The notes under the pieces are model-generated. The model made no database searches. It saw only the letters and a list, made by a program, of their open reading frames with translations, and was not told the DNA's origin. A DNA stretch of 64,000 nucleotides from assembly GCF_017876435.1 (NCBI RefSeq), contig NZ_JAGIOA010000001.1, positions 2,914,001 to 2,978,000 of the forward strand, given 5' to 3'. Origin of the DNA: Microbacterium phyllosphaerae (GTDB lineage Bacteria; Actinomycetota; Actinomycetes; Actinomycetales; Microbacteriaceae). Shown here piece by piece: positions 17,041 through 25,024 of this stretch (position 1 is the stretch's first letter; each line of letters starts with the position of its first letter). Made by a program: the position numbers and the translations under genes.

Positions 17041-18320
17041 CCTCGAGCCGGAAAGTCCGCGAGGACGACCCCGCAGTCGGCGAACTTCTCGAAGCGCGTC
17101 GACATCCAGGCCTGAGCTTCATCCTCGTCCAGCTCCCGCAGAGCGGCGAGTGCTGCCGCGTGTTCCGGCATCAGCTGTGCGCCTGTCTCGGCCCCGTCGC
17201 CCGCAAGCCAGAGCTCCACGAGCGCGGTCTCGAACGTCCGCGAGGCTTCGCAACTCGTCGTGTGCACATCGACAAGAGACTCGAGGACCGAGTTCTCGGC
17301 GACAGTGCCGCTGGACGGATTCAGGTAGATGAGCGTCAGCGACCCGGCGTCTTTCGATGGCTGGGGGTGCGAGTCGGAGAGCTGACGGAGTTCGGTGAAA
17401 GCCGCAGGGGTATCGGCGAGGATACGTTGCACCCGAGCCCACCTCTTCAGGAGCTCGGCCCGGACTGGCAGATAGGTGGGGAGGACCGACAGGGTGAGAC
17501 CGTGGTCCTCTGACTCGAGCTGGATGAGGCGATCTTGGGCGTCATCGACGGGAATTCCCCATCGGTGATGCTGGCTCCCGACCGTCCATATCCCGGAAGC
17601 ACCCGCCGCGACCGCGCAGACCATGACAGCAACTCCCCAGGACCGGTCTCGATGAGAGCTGGCCGCGACCCCGCCGAGAGCGAGCAGGAGAACACCGCCG
17701 ACCACGAGAAGCTGTCCCCAGAAGAACGGGACGTTCGGATCGAGGAAGTCTCCCCCTGCTCGATCTCCGAAGGGGATGAGACTCTGCTCGAAACCCCCTC
17801 CTTGCCCGATCAGCGCATGGCCGAAGAGCAATGTGGGAATCAGAGAGGCTGCGACGACAGCGAACCAGTGTTTCATCAGCCCTGCTATGAGATACCCGAT
17901 CGCGGTCGCGACGCAGAGGCTGAGGAGCGATATCGCGAGATTCACCCACAGTGGCGCCCCCACCGGGCCGAGCAGGTACGCGCGCACGTGGAGGACGGCG
18001 ATGATCACGATGTATATCGAGACGGAGTGGGTCAGGCCGGCCGCCGTCTGAAGGAGCACGATCCGTGACGTCGGCTGAACCGCCACCTCCAGGATCGGCC
18101 CTCCGCCGTGTCGCCTCTCACGAAGCCCGTCCCACGCGGCGAAGCCGGCGAGGATCGGCGCCAGGACACCCCCCGTCGACACGACCACATTGGCGATGTT
18201 CGCGGACGACGATACGGAGGGATACACGGCGCTCCACGCGACCATCGTGCCGGCAACGGCGAGGGCTGGCGCGACGAAGATGAGCACCGAGCGGCGAAGG
18301 TGCAAGAGATACGGGCTCAT
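17037..18320 (-). CDS. ABC transporter permease with large non-membrane C-terminal domain
   Basis: This 427-residue membrane protein has about six or seven N-terminal hydrophobic segments up to residue 255 or so. A soluble region of about 170 residues follows ([20 protein letters not shown] onwards), with a mixed helical pattern and two conserved-looking cysteines (TTSCEAS and FADCGVV). The membrane part includes a loop [17 protein letters not shown]. It is translationally coupled to both neighbours (ATGA overlaps at 18317-18320 and 17037-17040). The architecture is that of an ABC-2 export permease carrying an extra domain, possibly extracytoplasmic. The function of that domain is not recognisable by eye. 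Confidence 0.75.
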
Positions 18321-19132
18321 CGCTCGCCCTCGACGCGTGAAGCAGGAGGCCTCATGTGCAGCCGGGTGTACGCCCGTTCGACCGGAGTGTCTCCGGGTGC
18401 GTCCGGCACCGCCAGCGCGACCAAGGCGGCGGGGGTTCCCTGAAACGCGACACGCCCCTCAGCCAGCAACAGGATCCGGTCGGAGTGTTGCGCCGCTTCA
18501 TCGATGAGATGAGTGCTGGTCAGCACTGTGCGGTCGTGGCCGAGAGCCGTGATGAGGTTCCGGAGCGTGATGCGCTGCTCGGGGTCCAGTCCGGATGCAG
18601 GTTCATCCAGTATCAGCACCGATGGGTCGTTGACGATGGCCTGGGCTATCCCCGCACGTCGAAGCATCCCTCCCGAGAGCGCCCCCAGTTTCGTGTCTCG
18701 CTCGCGGCGCAGTTCGACGCTGACCACGGCTGCGTCGACCTTCGCTGCGCGTTCCGCTCGGGGGATGCCCTTGAGCCATGCGCAATAGGCGACGAACTCC
18801 GTCACTGTGAGGGAGGGCGTGAATGTGAAGCTCTGCGGCAGGTACCCAGACCGGGCACGTATCTGAGATCGTCCGTCGCGAGACTGCGGGTCGTACCCGA
18901 GGATCCTGACATCTCCGTCGTAGCGCTGGTGCAACGAGGAGAGGATGCGGATCATCGTGGACTTGCCCGATCCGTTCCGCCCGACGAGAGAGGTGACACC
19001 CTTATCGACCCGGAACGAGACGTCGGCGAGAGCAGGCTCGGGCTTCGACCGATACTGCACGGTCACCCCGGACACCGCGATTCCCTCGCTCTGAGTCTCA
19101 GTCACAGATCGACAACTCGCCCGAACCATCAT
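18317..19132 (-). CDS. ABC transporter ATP-binding protein
   Basis: This 271-residue ATPase has a P-loop GRNGSGKST near residue 55, the Q-loop region GYLPQSFTF, the signature LSGGM, the Walker [13 protein letters not shown] and a switch histidine in STHLIDE. The layout is that of ABC-2 exporters of the drug/lantibiotic-immunity type. The ATG at 19132 is chosen for a GGAG site 6 nt upstream; a GTG at 19177 would add 15 unlike residues. It heads the three-gene unit with two permeases. No regulator, two-component system or toxin/peptide gene accompanies it, so the substrate is open. Confidence 0.9.
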
Positions 19133-19388
19133 TTCCACTCCATACGGCCGTGCAGAGTCTGCCTCTGCATGCTCCACCGTGACATGAGTGGCATCTGGTG
19201 TCTGTAAGGGATTTCACGTACAGACCAGGCGCTGAGCGGCTGGTATTCGACTGCTTCGCGACGGCCACCTGCCCGGTCGGCGAGTATCGTGCGCGACCCG
19301 CGTTCCCCTCATCTCGCTACAAGGCTGAGTTGAGGACGACGCCCGTGGGGCACGTCGCTGTGTGGAATCCGCGACATAAGCTGGCCTG

Positions 19389-19664
19389 ATGCTCATCGCT
19401 CTGATCCGCCCAGTCGAGACCAACACCGTAGAGGTCGTCGGCGCGACGCTCGCCGAGGTTCTGGTGGAGCTCGAGCAGCACCGACAGCCCGGATTCGTCC
19501 TGGCATCCGCGCCGGTGCGGATGCTCAAGGGCGAGGCGAAGATGAAAGCGACCGGAACGTTCACACGCGTCGACGGTGTGCAGCAGATCGAGGCCGACGA
19601 CATGGCCTCGCTCGAGGCGAAGGTGCCGGATGGCTGGCGGATGCTGACCGTAAAGCACGTCTAG
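19389..19664 (+). CDS. Hypothetical protein, 91 aa
   Basis: This is a small soluble protein of about 10 kDa with an alternating strand/helix pattern (MLIALIRPVETNTVEVVGAT at the start, GWRMLTVKHV at the end). I recognise no family. The start at 19389 is supported by TAAGCT (19377-19382), which ends 6 nt before the ATG, the same leaderless spacing seen at several other genes here. It is followed by a strong bidirectional terminator and a tRNA gene on the opposite strand. The 256 bp upstream of it, back to the ABC gene, hold no convincing gene. Confidence 0.65.
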   Translation: MLIALIRPVETNTVEVVGATLAEVLVELEQHRQPGFVLASAPVRMLKGEAKMKATGTFTRVDGVQQIEADDMASLEAKVPDGWRMLTVKHV

Positions 19665-19696
19665 GCGAGCCGGCAGACCCGAGATCGCAAGAAAGA

Positions 19697-19739
19697 AGCC
19701 CCGGAGTTCCGCGTGCTTCTGCGGTTCTCCGGGGCTTTG

Positions 19740-19740
<1 letters not shown>
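19697..19740. terminator. Bidirectional intrinsic terminator between a 91-aa gene and tRNA-Pro
   Basis: AGCCCCGGAG (19697-19706) pairs with CTCCGGGGCT (19727-19736), with an inner CCGC/GCGG pair. On the plus strand it is followed by TTTGT. On the minus strand the hairpin is followed by TCTTTCTTGC, a usable U-rich tail for the tRNA transcript. It begins immediately at the tRNA 3' end. Confidence 0.85.
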
Positions 19741-19816
<76 letters not shown>

Positions 19817-19934
19817 TTGTTCTGCACTCTCGCGCAGGCAACTCCCCTATCTTAGCCCCACTCGCGCGCGCTCCGCGAACCGAGCGACCGCCGGGCGTTG
19901 CGGGGTGTCGGAGGCCCGGCGTACCGTCGCATGC

Positions 19935-20519
19935 ATGGTGACGATCACGACAGAGGTGGCGACGACCGCTCGATGGGATGACGTGCAGCATGCGCTCACC
20001 GGCGGCGGCGACGGCGCCAGCTGTCAGTGCATCTGGCCGATGCTGAGCAACAAGGACTGGAATGAGACGACGAACCCGCAGCGAACGGAGATGCTGCGCG
20101 ACGAAATCGCCGATGGTCCGCCGCCGGGCCTGATCGCCTACGTGGATGGCGAGGCCGCGGGGTGGATCCGCATCGGACCACGCTCGAGGCAGGCGCGGAT
20201 TCCGCGCACCCGCATGATCGCCGCCGCCACCTCCGAGCCGTTCGACGACGTCTCGGTCTGGGCAGTGACGTGTTTCGTCGTCCGTCGCGAGCATCGAGGG
20301 GCGGGGCTCAACCACGAGTTGCTGCGTGCCGCGGTCGATTTCGCGCGAGCATCCGGCGCGCGACTCATCGAGGGGTACCCGGTCGACACCCGCGGCGAGA
20401 AGAAGCACACCAACGATCTCTTCCACGGCACGCTGGGCACGTTCCTGGCCGCTGGGTTCGCAGAGCAGACCGAGATGAAGCCCGGCCGAACCCTCGTCGC
20501 GTTGGACCTGTCCGCGTGA
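19935..20519 (+). CDS. GNAT-family N-acetyltransferase
   Basis: This is a 194-residue acetyl-CoA-dependent transferase. The core acetyl-CoA motif is in the region CFVVRREHRGAGLNHELLRAA (the V-x-x-x-x-R/Q-G-x-G/A signature as REHRGAG). A CQCIW segment near residue 30 is common in a GNAT subgroup related to YCII/GyrI-neighbour enzymes. The start at 19935 is supported by TACCGT (19922-19927) ending 7 nt upstream. A closer out-of-frame ATG at 19931 is ruled out by frame. Substrate unknown. It stands alone between the tRNA and another leaderless gene. Confidence 0.85.
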   Translation: MVTITTEVATTARWDDVQHALTGGGDGASCQCIWPMLSNKDWNETTNPQRTEMLRDEIADGPPPGLIAYVDGEAAGWIRIGPRSRQARIPRTRMIAAATSEPFDDVSVWAVTCFVVRREHRGAGLNHELLRAAVDFARASGARLIEGYPVDTRGEKKHTNDLFHGTLGTFLAAGFAEQTEMKPGRTLVALDLSA

Positions 20520-20540
20520 GCGGGCGCTAGCGTAGGAAAC

Positions 20541-20996
20541 ATGAGCGACGAGCATCCGACCATCGACGACCCCGAGCTCGGCACGCTCACCCGCGCGACG
20601 ACCGAGCTGTCCGACGGCACTGTGCTCACTCACGACTGGTATGCCGGCGGAACGGTCGCCCACGGCGCCCCCCTCGACCTCATGGTCGAAGGCACGAATA
20701 CGGACGAGGCGAGCGCCCTGCTCCCCCATGTCCACGAGACCATCGCCGCTCTCTCGGTTCTCCGACGCCTCGCATCCGACACCATCGTCACGGCGTTCAG
20801 CACGGGCACACCGGAGCAGCACGAGCTCGACGACGCCGCATCCGATCTCACCCTCGAGACGCTCGAGGCATCCGCCGACGGAACGATCGTGCTGCACTTC
20901 ATCGACTCCTGCGGCGAGCATTTCCCCGACGGCTACTGGCCCGCAGTGCATCTCGGCACCGACGGACAGATCGCACAGGTGACCGTCGAGTCCTGA
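20541..20996 (+). CDS. Hypothetical protein, 151 aa
   Basis: This is an acidic soluble protein with no membrane segment or signal. It begins IDDPELGTLTRATTELSDG and ends with CGEHFPDGYWPAVHLGTDGQ, a phrase reminiscent of small bacterial DUF domains of the DUF2004/DUF2262 kind. I cannot assign the family firmly by eye. A leaderless start is suggested by TAGCGT (20528-20533) ending 7 nt before ATG 20541. Codon use matches the neighbours. Confidence 0.7.
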   Translation: MSDEHPTIDDPELGTLTRATTELSDGTVLTHDWYAGGTVAHGAPLDLMVEGTNTDEASALLPHVHETIAALSVLRRLASDTIVTAFSTGTPEQHELDDAASDLTLETLEASADGTIVLHFIDSCGEHFPDGYWPAVHLGTDGQIAQVTVES

Positions 20997-21034
20997 CGGA
21001 TAGGCGTCCGCGCCGCCCGCCATACGATGGGGGG

Positions 21035-21700
21035 ATGCAGCGCCGCCCGCCCACCCCTCCTCTGTGGACCTTCATTCCGTACATCACGGTGTCGGCGATC
21101 CATGTGGCGTTGCTCGCTCTCGAGAGTCCCGCAGCAGGTCCGAGCAAGCTCCTGCTGACGCCGCTCCTCGCGATCCCCGTGCTCGTGTCAGCGCGCGCCA
21201 TCCGCTCACGTGCCGCTCTGGCGCTGCTCCTTGCGGCGATCGTGTTCTCCTGGCTCGGCGACAGCGCGGGAGCACTCTTCCCCGACGCTCCCGAAGTGCC
21301 GCTCATGCTCCTCTTCTTCGGTATCGCGCATCTGGCATACATCGCTCTGTTCATCCGTCACCTTCGCGTGCGACGGATGCCATGGTGGGCGCTCATCTAC
21401 GCCGGATGGTGGGTCGCGATGCTCACCTTCCTCGGCCCGCACACGGGCGGCCTGCTCATCGCCGTCGCGGTCTACGGACTCATCCTCGGTGCGACCGCCG
21501 CACTCTCGACCCGGTGCCACCCGTTCGTCGCCGTCGGCGGCGCGTTCTTCCTCGCCAGTGACACGCTGCTGGCTCTCCGCCTGTTCCTCCCTGATTCGCT
21601 CCCCGACTGGAGCAACCCCGCGATCATGGCGACCTATACGATCGGGCAGGGACTGATCATCGCAGGCGCGCTGATCGCACTCAGAAAGCGAGGCGTCTGA
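21035..21700 (+). CDS. YhhN-family membrane protein (lysoplasmalogenase-like)
   Basis: This 221-residue polytopic membrane protein has about eight hydrophobic helices. YhhN/TMEM86 signature segments are visible: FSWLGDSAGALF near residue 70 and GGAFFLASDTLLALRLF near residue 170, each with the conserved acidic residue thought to be catalytic in lysoplasmalogenases. Family enzymes hydrolyse the vinyl-ether bond of lysoplasmalogens at the membrane. TACGAT (21023-21028) ends 6 nt before the ATG, supporting this start. The stop overlaps the next start as TGATG, coupling it to the S4-domain protein. Confidence 0.87.
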   Translation: MQRRPPTPPLWTFIPYITVSAIHVALLALESPAAGPSKLLLTPLLAIPVLVSARAIRSRAALALLLAAIVFSWLGDSAGALFPDAPEVPLMLLFFGIAHLAYIALFIRHLRVRRMPWWALIYAGWWVAMLTFLGPHTGGLLIAVAVYGLILGATAALSTRCHPFVAVGGAFFLASDTLLALRLFLPDSLPDWSNPAIMATYTIGQGLIIAGALIALRKRGV

Positions 21701-22086
21701 TGGCTGATGCCGCACGGGTCGACAGCTGGCTCTGGGCGATCCGCGTCTACAAGACGCGTTCGGCCGCCACCACTGCATGCCGAGCGGGGCATGTACGCGT
21801 CAACGGCGACAAGGTCAAGGCCGCACAGCACATCCGCATCGGTGACGAACTGCGCGTCCGCATCGCCGGCTTCGATCGGATCCTCTTCGTCCGCCAATTG
21901 CTCGTCAAGCGCGTCGGCGCTCCGCTCGCTGCCCTGGCCTACGAGGACCGCACCCCGGAGCGCGAGCCACAGGCAGCCCTCGGACTGCGCGATCGAGGGG
22001 CTGGCAGGCCCACGAAACGCGAGCGACGGGACATCGACCGGCTGCGCGGGCGCAGCGCGGAGGATGACGGCATATTCCACGGATAA
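21700..22086 (+). CDS. S4-domain RNA-binding protein (HslR/Hsp15-like)
   Basis: This 128-residue protein has an N-terminal S4 domain (residues 5-60): RVDSWLWAIRVYKTRSAATT, then GHVRVNGDKVK. The layout and basic C-terminal tail (RPTKRERRDIDRLRGR) match Hsp15-type proteins. In E. coli these bind 50S subunits carrying a stalled peptidyl-tRNA and help recycle them. It is co-translated with the YhhN-like gene (TGATG overlap). The LexA-type palindrome of the next gene begins 12 nt after its stop, so the operon ends here. Confidence 0.88.
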   Translation: MADAARVDSWLWAIRVYKTRSAATTACRAGHVRVNGDKVKAAQHIRIGDELRVRIAGFDRILFVRQLLVKRVGAPLAALAYEDRTPEREPQAALGLRDRGAGRPTKRERRDIDRLRGRSAEDDGIFHG

Positions 22087-22097
22087 CCCTGGAGCCG

Positions 22098-22118
22098 TTA
22101 GAACATATGTTCTAAAAT
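22098..22118 (+). promoter_or_regulatory. Perfect LexA-type palindrome over a leaderless promoter
   Basis: TTAGAACATATGTTCTAA (22098-22115) is a perfect 18-bp inverted repeat. Its core GAAC-ATAT-GTTC is the classical Gram-positive SOS box. It overlaps the -10 hexamer TAAAAT (22113-22118), which ends 6 nt before the ATG at 22125. LexA bound here would occlude RNA polymerase directly. Mycobacterial 13E12-type relatives of the controlled gene are also damage-inducible. Confidence 0.88.
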
Positions 22119-22124
22119 GAGCGC

Positions 22125-23579
22125 ATGGCTCATTGTACCGACCTCGACCTCGACCTCGAGGAGCGCTGTCGCCTGCTCGATGAATGGGTCGACAAGCGAC
22201 GTCAGATCGCTGCGCTCGAGGCCGAGTCATACGCGCTCCTCGTCGAGCGCATAGGCGTGCACGACAGCGACGTCTCCGAGAGCCCTCGGCACCGAGAGGC
22301 GATCTATCGCTCGATGATCGCGGAGTACTCCGCCGCTGGGCACATTCCGAAGGGGTCGATCGAATACGCCTTCACCGACGCCCGCACCCTGTCACGGGCG
22401 CTCCCCGCTGTGCAGGCATCCTTTGCTTCGGGCGCCATCAGTGCACACCATGTCCGTGAGATCGTGCGAGCCAGCGAGATCGTCGACGACGCGATCCGAG
22501 ACGGACGTGTGGATGCCGCGACGATGGGCCTCTACGAGGCCGCAGTACTCGTGGTCGCTGAACACGACACGGCTTCGCGCACGAAGCCCCACGCTCGCAA
22601 GGTCGCGGCGGGCCTCGTGGGCGAGACGGTCGTCGAGACTCAGCGGCGCGCGGCCTCCGAACGCTGCGTCACCGTCAGATCGGTGGGCGACGGCCTGGCG
22701 GCCCTCACCGCGATTCTGCCCGAGTGGGTCGCCGTGGCGATCTCTGATCGACTCACGCAGATGGCACGGCACATCGTTCGCACTCGCGACGAGCGGGAGC
22801 CGATCCTCGAACCGCTCGACGACACCGCGGACTCGCTCCGCCTCTCTGACCTCTCCCCCGAGGATCCGCGCTACGGCGCCTACTTCGACGCCGGGGTCAT
22901 CGCTGCCGACGGCACCTTCGTCATCGACCCGCTCGCCGGTCTGATCGATCCGATGACCGATCCGACCAGCCCCGATATCGAGCATCTCTCCGGCGACACC
23001 CGCACGTTGGATCAGATCCGCGCCGATCTGCTCGCCGACCTGCTGCTCACCGCCGACCCGAGTGAAGCGAACGGTACCGGGCTCGAGAACATCTCCGCCC
23101 GCATCCAGGTCACCGTCGCCGCGAGTACTCTCGCCGGAGGCGACGACCGCCCGGCTGAACTCGACGGTCATGGACCACTCGACCCCGATGTCGCACGCGG
23201 ACTCGCGGGGCGGTGCAAGGGATGGGCGCGCCTGTTCGTCGACGCGACCGGCCTGGTCACCGAGACGGACTCGTACTCCCCCACCGAACAGATGAAACGC
23301 TTCCTTCGAGCGCGAGATGAACACTGCAGGTTCCCCGGATGCAGGATGCCGGTGCACCGATGCGAGATCGACCACAACCACGACCATGCGCGCGGTGGGC
23401 GGACACGCATCGACAATCTCAGCCACTTCTGCACCACGCATCACTCGCTCAAGCACCCCGACATCGACGAACGGTACCGGTGGACGGCCCGGCAGACTCC
23501 CGACGGCGCGGTCACGTGGACGAGTCCACTCGGCCGAAGCTACGCCGATCCACCGCGTCGACGAGTCATGTTCGTCTGA
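22125..23579 (+). CDS. DUF222 / HNH-endonuclease domain protein (13E12-like)
   Basis: This 484-residue protein has a helical DUF222 domain (about residues 15-330) followed by a C-terminal HNH nuclease module. The nuclease part includes DEHCRFPGCRMPVHRCEIDH, then NHDHARGG and CTTHHSLKH, so the zinc cysteines and catalytic histidines are present. The family is expanded in actinobacteria (13E12 repeat proteins in mycobacteria), and its role is unknown. The ATG at 22125 is fixed by a -10 TAAAAT ending 6 nt upstream. A perfect LexA-type palindrome overlaps that promoter, so expression should rise on DNA damage. It stands alone; the next gene is convergent. Confidence 0.92.
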   Translation: MAHCTDLDLDLEERCRLLDEWVDKRRQIAALEAESYALLVERIGVHDSDVSESPRHREAIYRSMIAEYSAAGHIPKGSIEYAFTDARTLSRALPAVQASFASGAISAHHVREIVRASEIVDDAIRDGRVDAATMGLYEAAVLVVAEHDTASRTKPHARKVAAGLVGETVVETQRRAASERCVTVRSVGDGLAALTAILPEWVAVAISDRLTQMARHIVRTRDEREPILEPLDDTADSLRLSDLSPEDPRYGAYFDAGVIAADGTFVIDPLAGLIDPMTDPTSPDIEHLSGDTRTLDQIRADLLADLLLTADPSEANGTGLENISARIQVTVAASTLAGGDDRPAELDGHGPLDPDVARGLAGRCKGWARLFVDATGLVTETDSYSPTEQMKRFLRARDEHCRFPGCRMPVHRCEIDHNHDHARGGRTRIDNLSHFCTTHHSLKHPDIDERYRWTARQTPDGAVTWTSPLGRSYADPPRRRVMFV

Positions 23580-23601
23580 GAACTGCGCCTCGCGCCCGTG
23601 C

Positions 23602-23643
23602 CCGTGGACCGTGGACCGTGGCCCGTGGCCCGTGGCCCGTGCC
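23602..23643. repeat. Heptamer tandem array, left of NUDIX-NYN gene
   Basis: Six consecutive heptamers of the type CCGTGGC/CCGTGGA fill 23602-23643, in the gap between the HNH gene stop and the NUDIX-NYN stop. Read on the minus strand the unit is GCCACGG, which matches 6 of 7 positions of the GCCACGA phase of the array on the other side of the gene (24799-24861). The two arrays are therefore inverted relative to each other. Confidence 0.9.
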
Positions 23644-23695
23644 CGAAGAGGCAGGCGTCGCGCCACGTCAGTGTCTGCGCCCGATTCGGCGACGA

Positions 23696-24634
23696 CTACT
23701 GCGGCAGCACGTCCAGCAGCCAGCCGGCCGAGTGGATCTGCGCGGCGCCTGCCGCCTCGACGCGACTCTGCAGCTCGCGGTCACTCGTGACGGCCACGAC
23801 ATGCTGTCCCGCACGCGCCCGTCGCTCGACCTCTGTGACGATCGCATCGTCGCCCGCTGCCTCGGCGCGCACGATCGAGACACCGCCTGCAGGGAGAAGT
23901 TCGGGGGCTTCCGCATCGGCGTCCGACGAGGGAGCCGTGATCCCTCGTGCCTGCCCTTCCACCACGAGAGCGATCTCCGGAAACCAGGTCGTTCCCCCGA
24001 CACCGAGGTCAGCCGCAGACACCGAGAGCCCGTCCAGGCGCGAGGCGAGACGCGTGGCGGCACCGGCACGGTCCTTCCACCATCCGTCAGGCACCGAGCC
24101 GACGACGTTCGCGCCATCCACGACCAGCGACGGCCGCACGTCGAGCAGTTCCCGCAGAACAGGCCAAGCGCTGCCGAATCCTGGATGCAGCGGCCTCGAG
24201 TCGACCTCATCCACCGGCACCCACTCGAGAGCCACGCTCTCCGGGTCGCTGATCACCGGTTCGAACGGCCGCACCACATCGGCGATCACGGTCGTGTACG
24301 ACCACACATCCAGATCGAGCACGCTCGTGAAGCGGGGTCGGACAGAGCCGTCCGGGACGCCTGCTTCCTCCTGCGCTTCGCGCACTGCGCCCACGATCGC
24401 TCTCTCGCCCGCGTGCAGAGCACCGCCCGGCAGACCCCAGGTTCCGCCGAAGTGGCTCCACGAGACACGGTGCTGCAGCAGGATGCCTCGTTCGGGATCG
24501 AAGGCGAGCAGACCTGCGGCACCGAAACGCCCCCAGTACTTCTCCCCCGACGGCGCGATCACCCAGGCATCACCAGGGTTCCGCGGCCCATCAGGGCGAC
24601 GAGGTTCACCGGCAGAGGGAGGTACGACAGTCAC
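23696..24634 (-). CDS. NUDIX hydrolase fused to a NYN/PIN-like nuclease domain
   Basis: This 312-residue protein has two domains. The first (about residues 20-155) is a NUDIX pyrophosphohydrolase with box GALHAGERAIVGAVREAQEE, containing the RE-x-x-EE metal-binding core. The second (about residues 170-312) begins SLVVDGANVVGS and continues through GDDAIVTEVERR and AVTSDRELQSRV. These are the acidic motifs of NYN/YacP(Rae1)-type ribonucleases. One polypeptide thus joins a nucleotide- or cap-cleaving activity with a putative RNase. The start at 24634 is a GTG preceded by GAAGGGG. It stands alone and is flanked on both sides by short tandem repeats. The NUDIX part is certain. The nuclease call rests on the three acidic motifs. 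Confidence 0.85.
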   Translation of the reverse strand: MTVVPPSAGEPRRPDGPRNPGDAWVIAPSGEKYWGRFGAAGLLAFDPERGILLQHRVSWSHFGGTWGLPGGALHAGERAIVGAVREAQEEAGVPDGSVRPRFTSVLDLDVWSYTTVIADVVRPFEPVISDPESVALEWVPVDEVDSRPLHPGFGSAWPVLRELLDVRPSLVVDGANVVGSVPDGWWKDRAGAATRLASRLDGLSVSAADLGVGGTTWFPEIALVVEGQARGITAPSSDADAEAPELLPAGGVSIVRAEAAGDDAIVTEVERRARAGQHVVAVTSDRELQSRVEAAGAAQIHSAGWLLDVLPQ

Positions 24635-24769
24635 CCCTTCAGCCTGTCACAGCATTCCGGTATCGGCATCCGCTGGAGACACAGACGGGAACAGCGGGCG
24701 CTCGCTCGCAGGGGGCATGCGCAGCGTCGGCACCGAACGCAGAACCCCACGAACCCACGAGACGACGAG

Positions 24770-24799
24770 CCCAGGCACCCAGGCACCCAGGCACCCAGG
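24770..24799. repeat. Octamer tandem repeat CCCAGGCA, 3.75 copies
   Basis: Three full CCCAGGCA units and a truncated fourth lie upstream of the NUDIX-NYN gene. This is the first of four adjacent, unrelated short tandem arrays in the 390-bp gap before der. No reading frame of note covers it. Confidence 0.85.
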
Positions 24800-24861
24800 A
24801 GCCATGAGCCATGAGCCACGAGCCACGAGCCACGAGCCACGAGCCACGAGCCATGAGCCAC
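24799..24861. repeat. Heptamer tandem array GAGCCAY, 9 copies
   Basis: There are nine perfect-length heptamers (GAGCCAT or GAGCCAC) in a row. In shifted phase the unit is GCCACGA, nearly the reverse complement of the CCGTGGC array at 23602-23643. The two thus flank the NUDIX-NYN gene as inverted arrays. Periodicity and sequence are read directly. Confidence 0.92.
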
Positions 24862-24885
24862 GAACCGACGAACCGACGAACCGAC
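24862..24885. repeat. Octamer tandem repeat GAACCGAC, 3 copies
   Basis: Three identical GAACCGAC units directly abut the heptamer array on the left and the 18-mer array on the right. The shared GA-rich start suggests each array arose by slippage at the edge of the previous one. Confidence 0.9.
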
Positions 24886-24992
24886 GAGACAAAACTGCCC
24901 CCGGAGACGAAACTGCCCCCGGAGACGAAACTGCCCCCGGAGACGAAACTGCCCCCGGAGACGAAACTGCCCCCGAGACAAAACTGCCCCCG
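24886..24992. repeat. 18-mer tandem array derived from the der terminator, 6 copies
   Basis: Five 18-bp units (GAGACGAAACTGCCCCCG, the first with A for G at one position) and a sixth of 17 bp run to the foot of the der terminator. The last copy forms the AACTGCCCCCG arm of that hairpin. On the minus strand each unit reads CGGGGGCAGTTTCGTCTC, i.e. the terminator's 3' arm plus its T-rich tail. The array is therefore a serial duplication of half a terminator. Confidence 0.92.
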
Positions 24993-25016
24993 TGCGATTC
25001 ACGCACGGGGGCAGTT
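24982..25016 (-). terminator. Strong intrinsic terminator of the der operon
   Basis: A perfect 15-bp stem (24982-24996 with 25002-25016) closes an ATTCA loop. On the minus strand it is followed by TTTTGTCTC. It lies 8 nt after the der stop and ends the 16-gene minus-strand block. Confidence 0.93.
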
Positions 25017-25024
25017 CTTGCGAC

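Noticed and set aside
19198..19389. 63-codon frame upstream of the 91-aa gene
   Set aside because: No ribosome site, no leaderless -10, atypical composition, and it ends at the next start without a coupling signal.
24799..24992. Possible CRISPR array
   Set aside because: Units are 7-18 bp and directly contiguous with no spacers; no cas genes are in the window.
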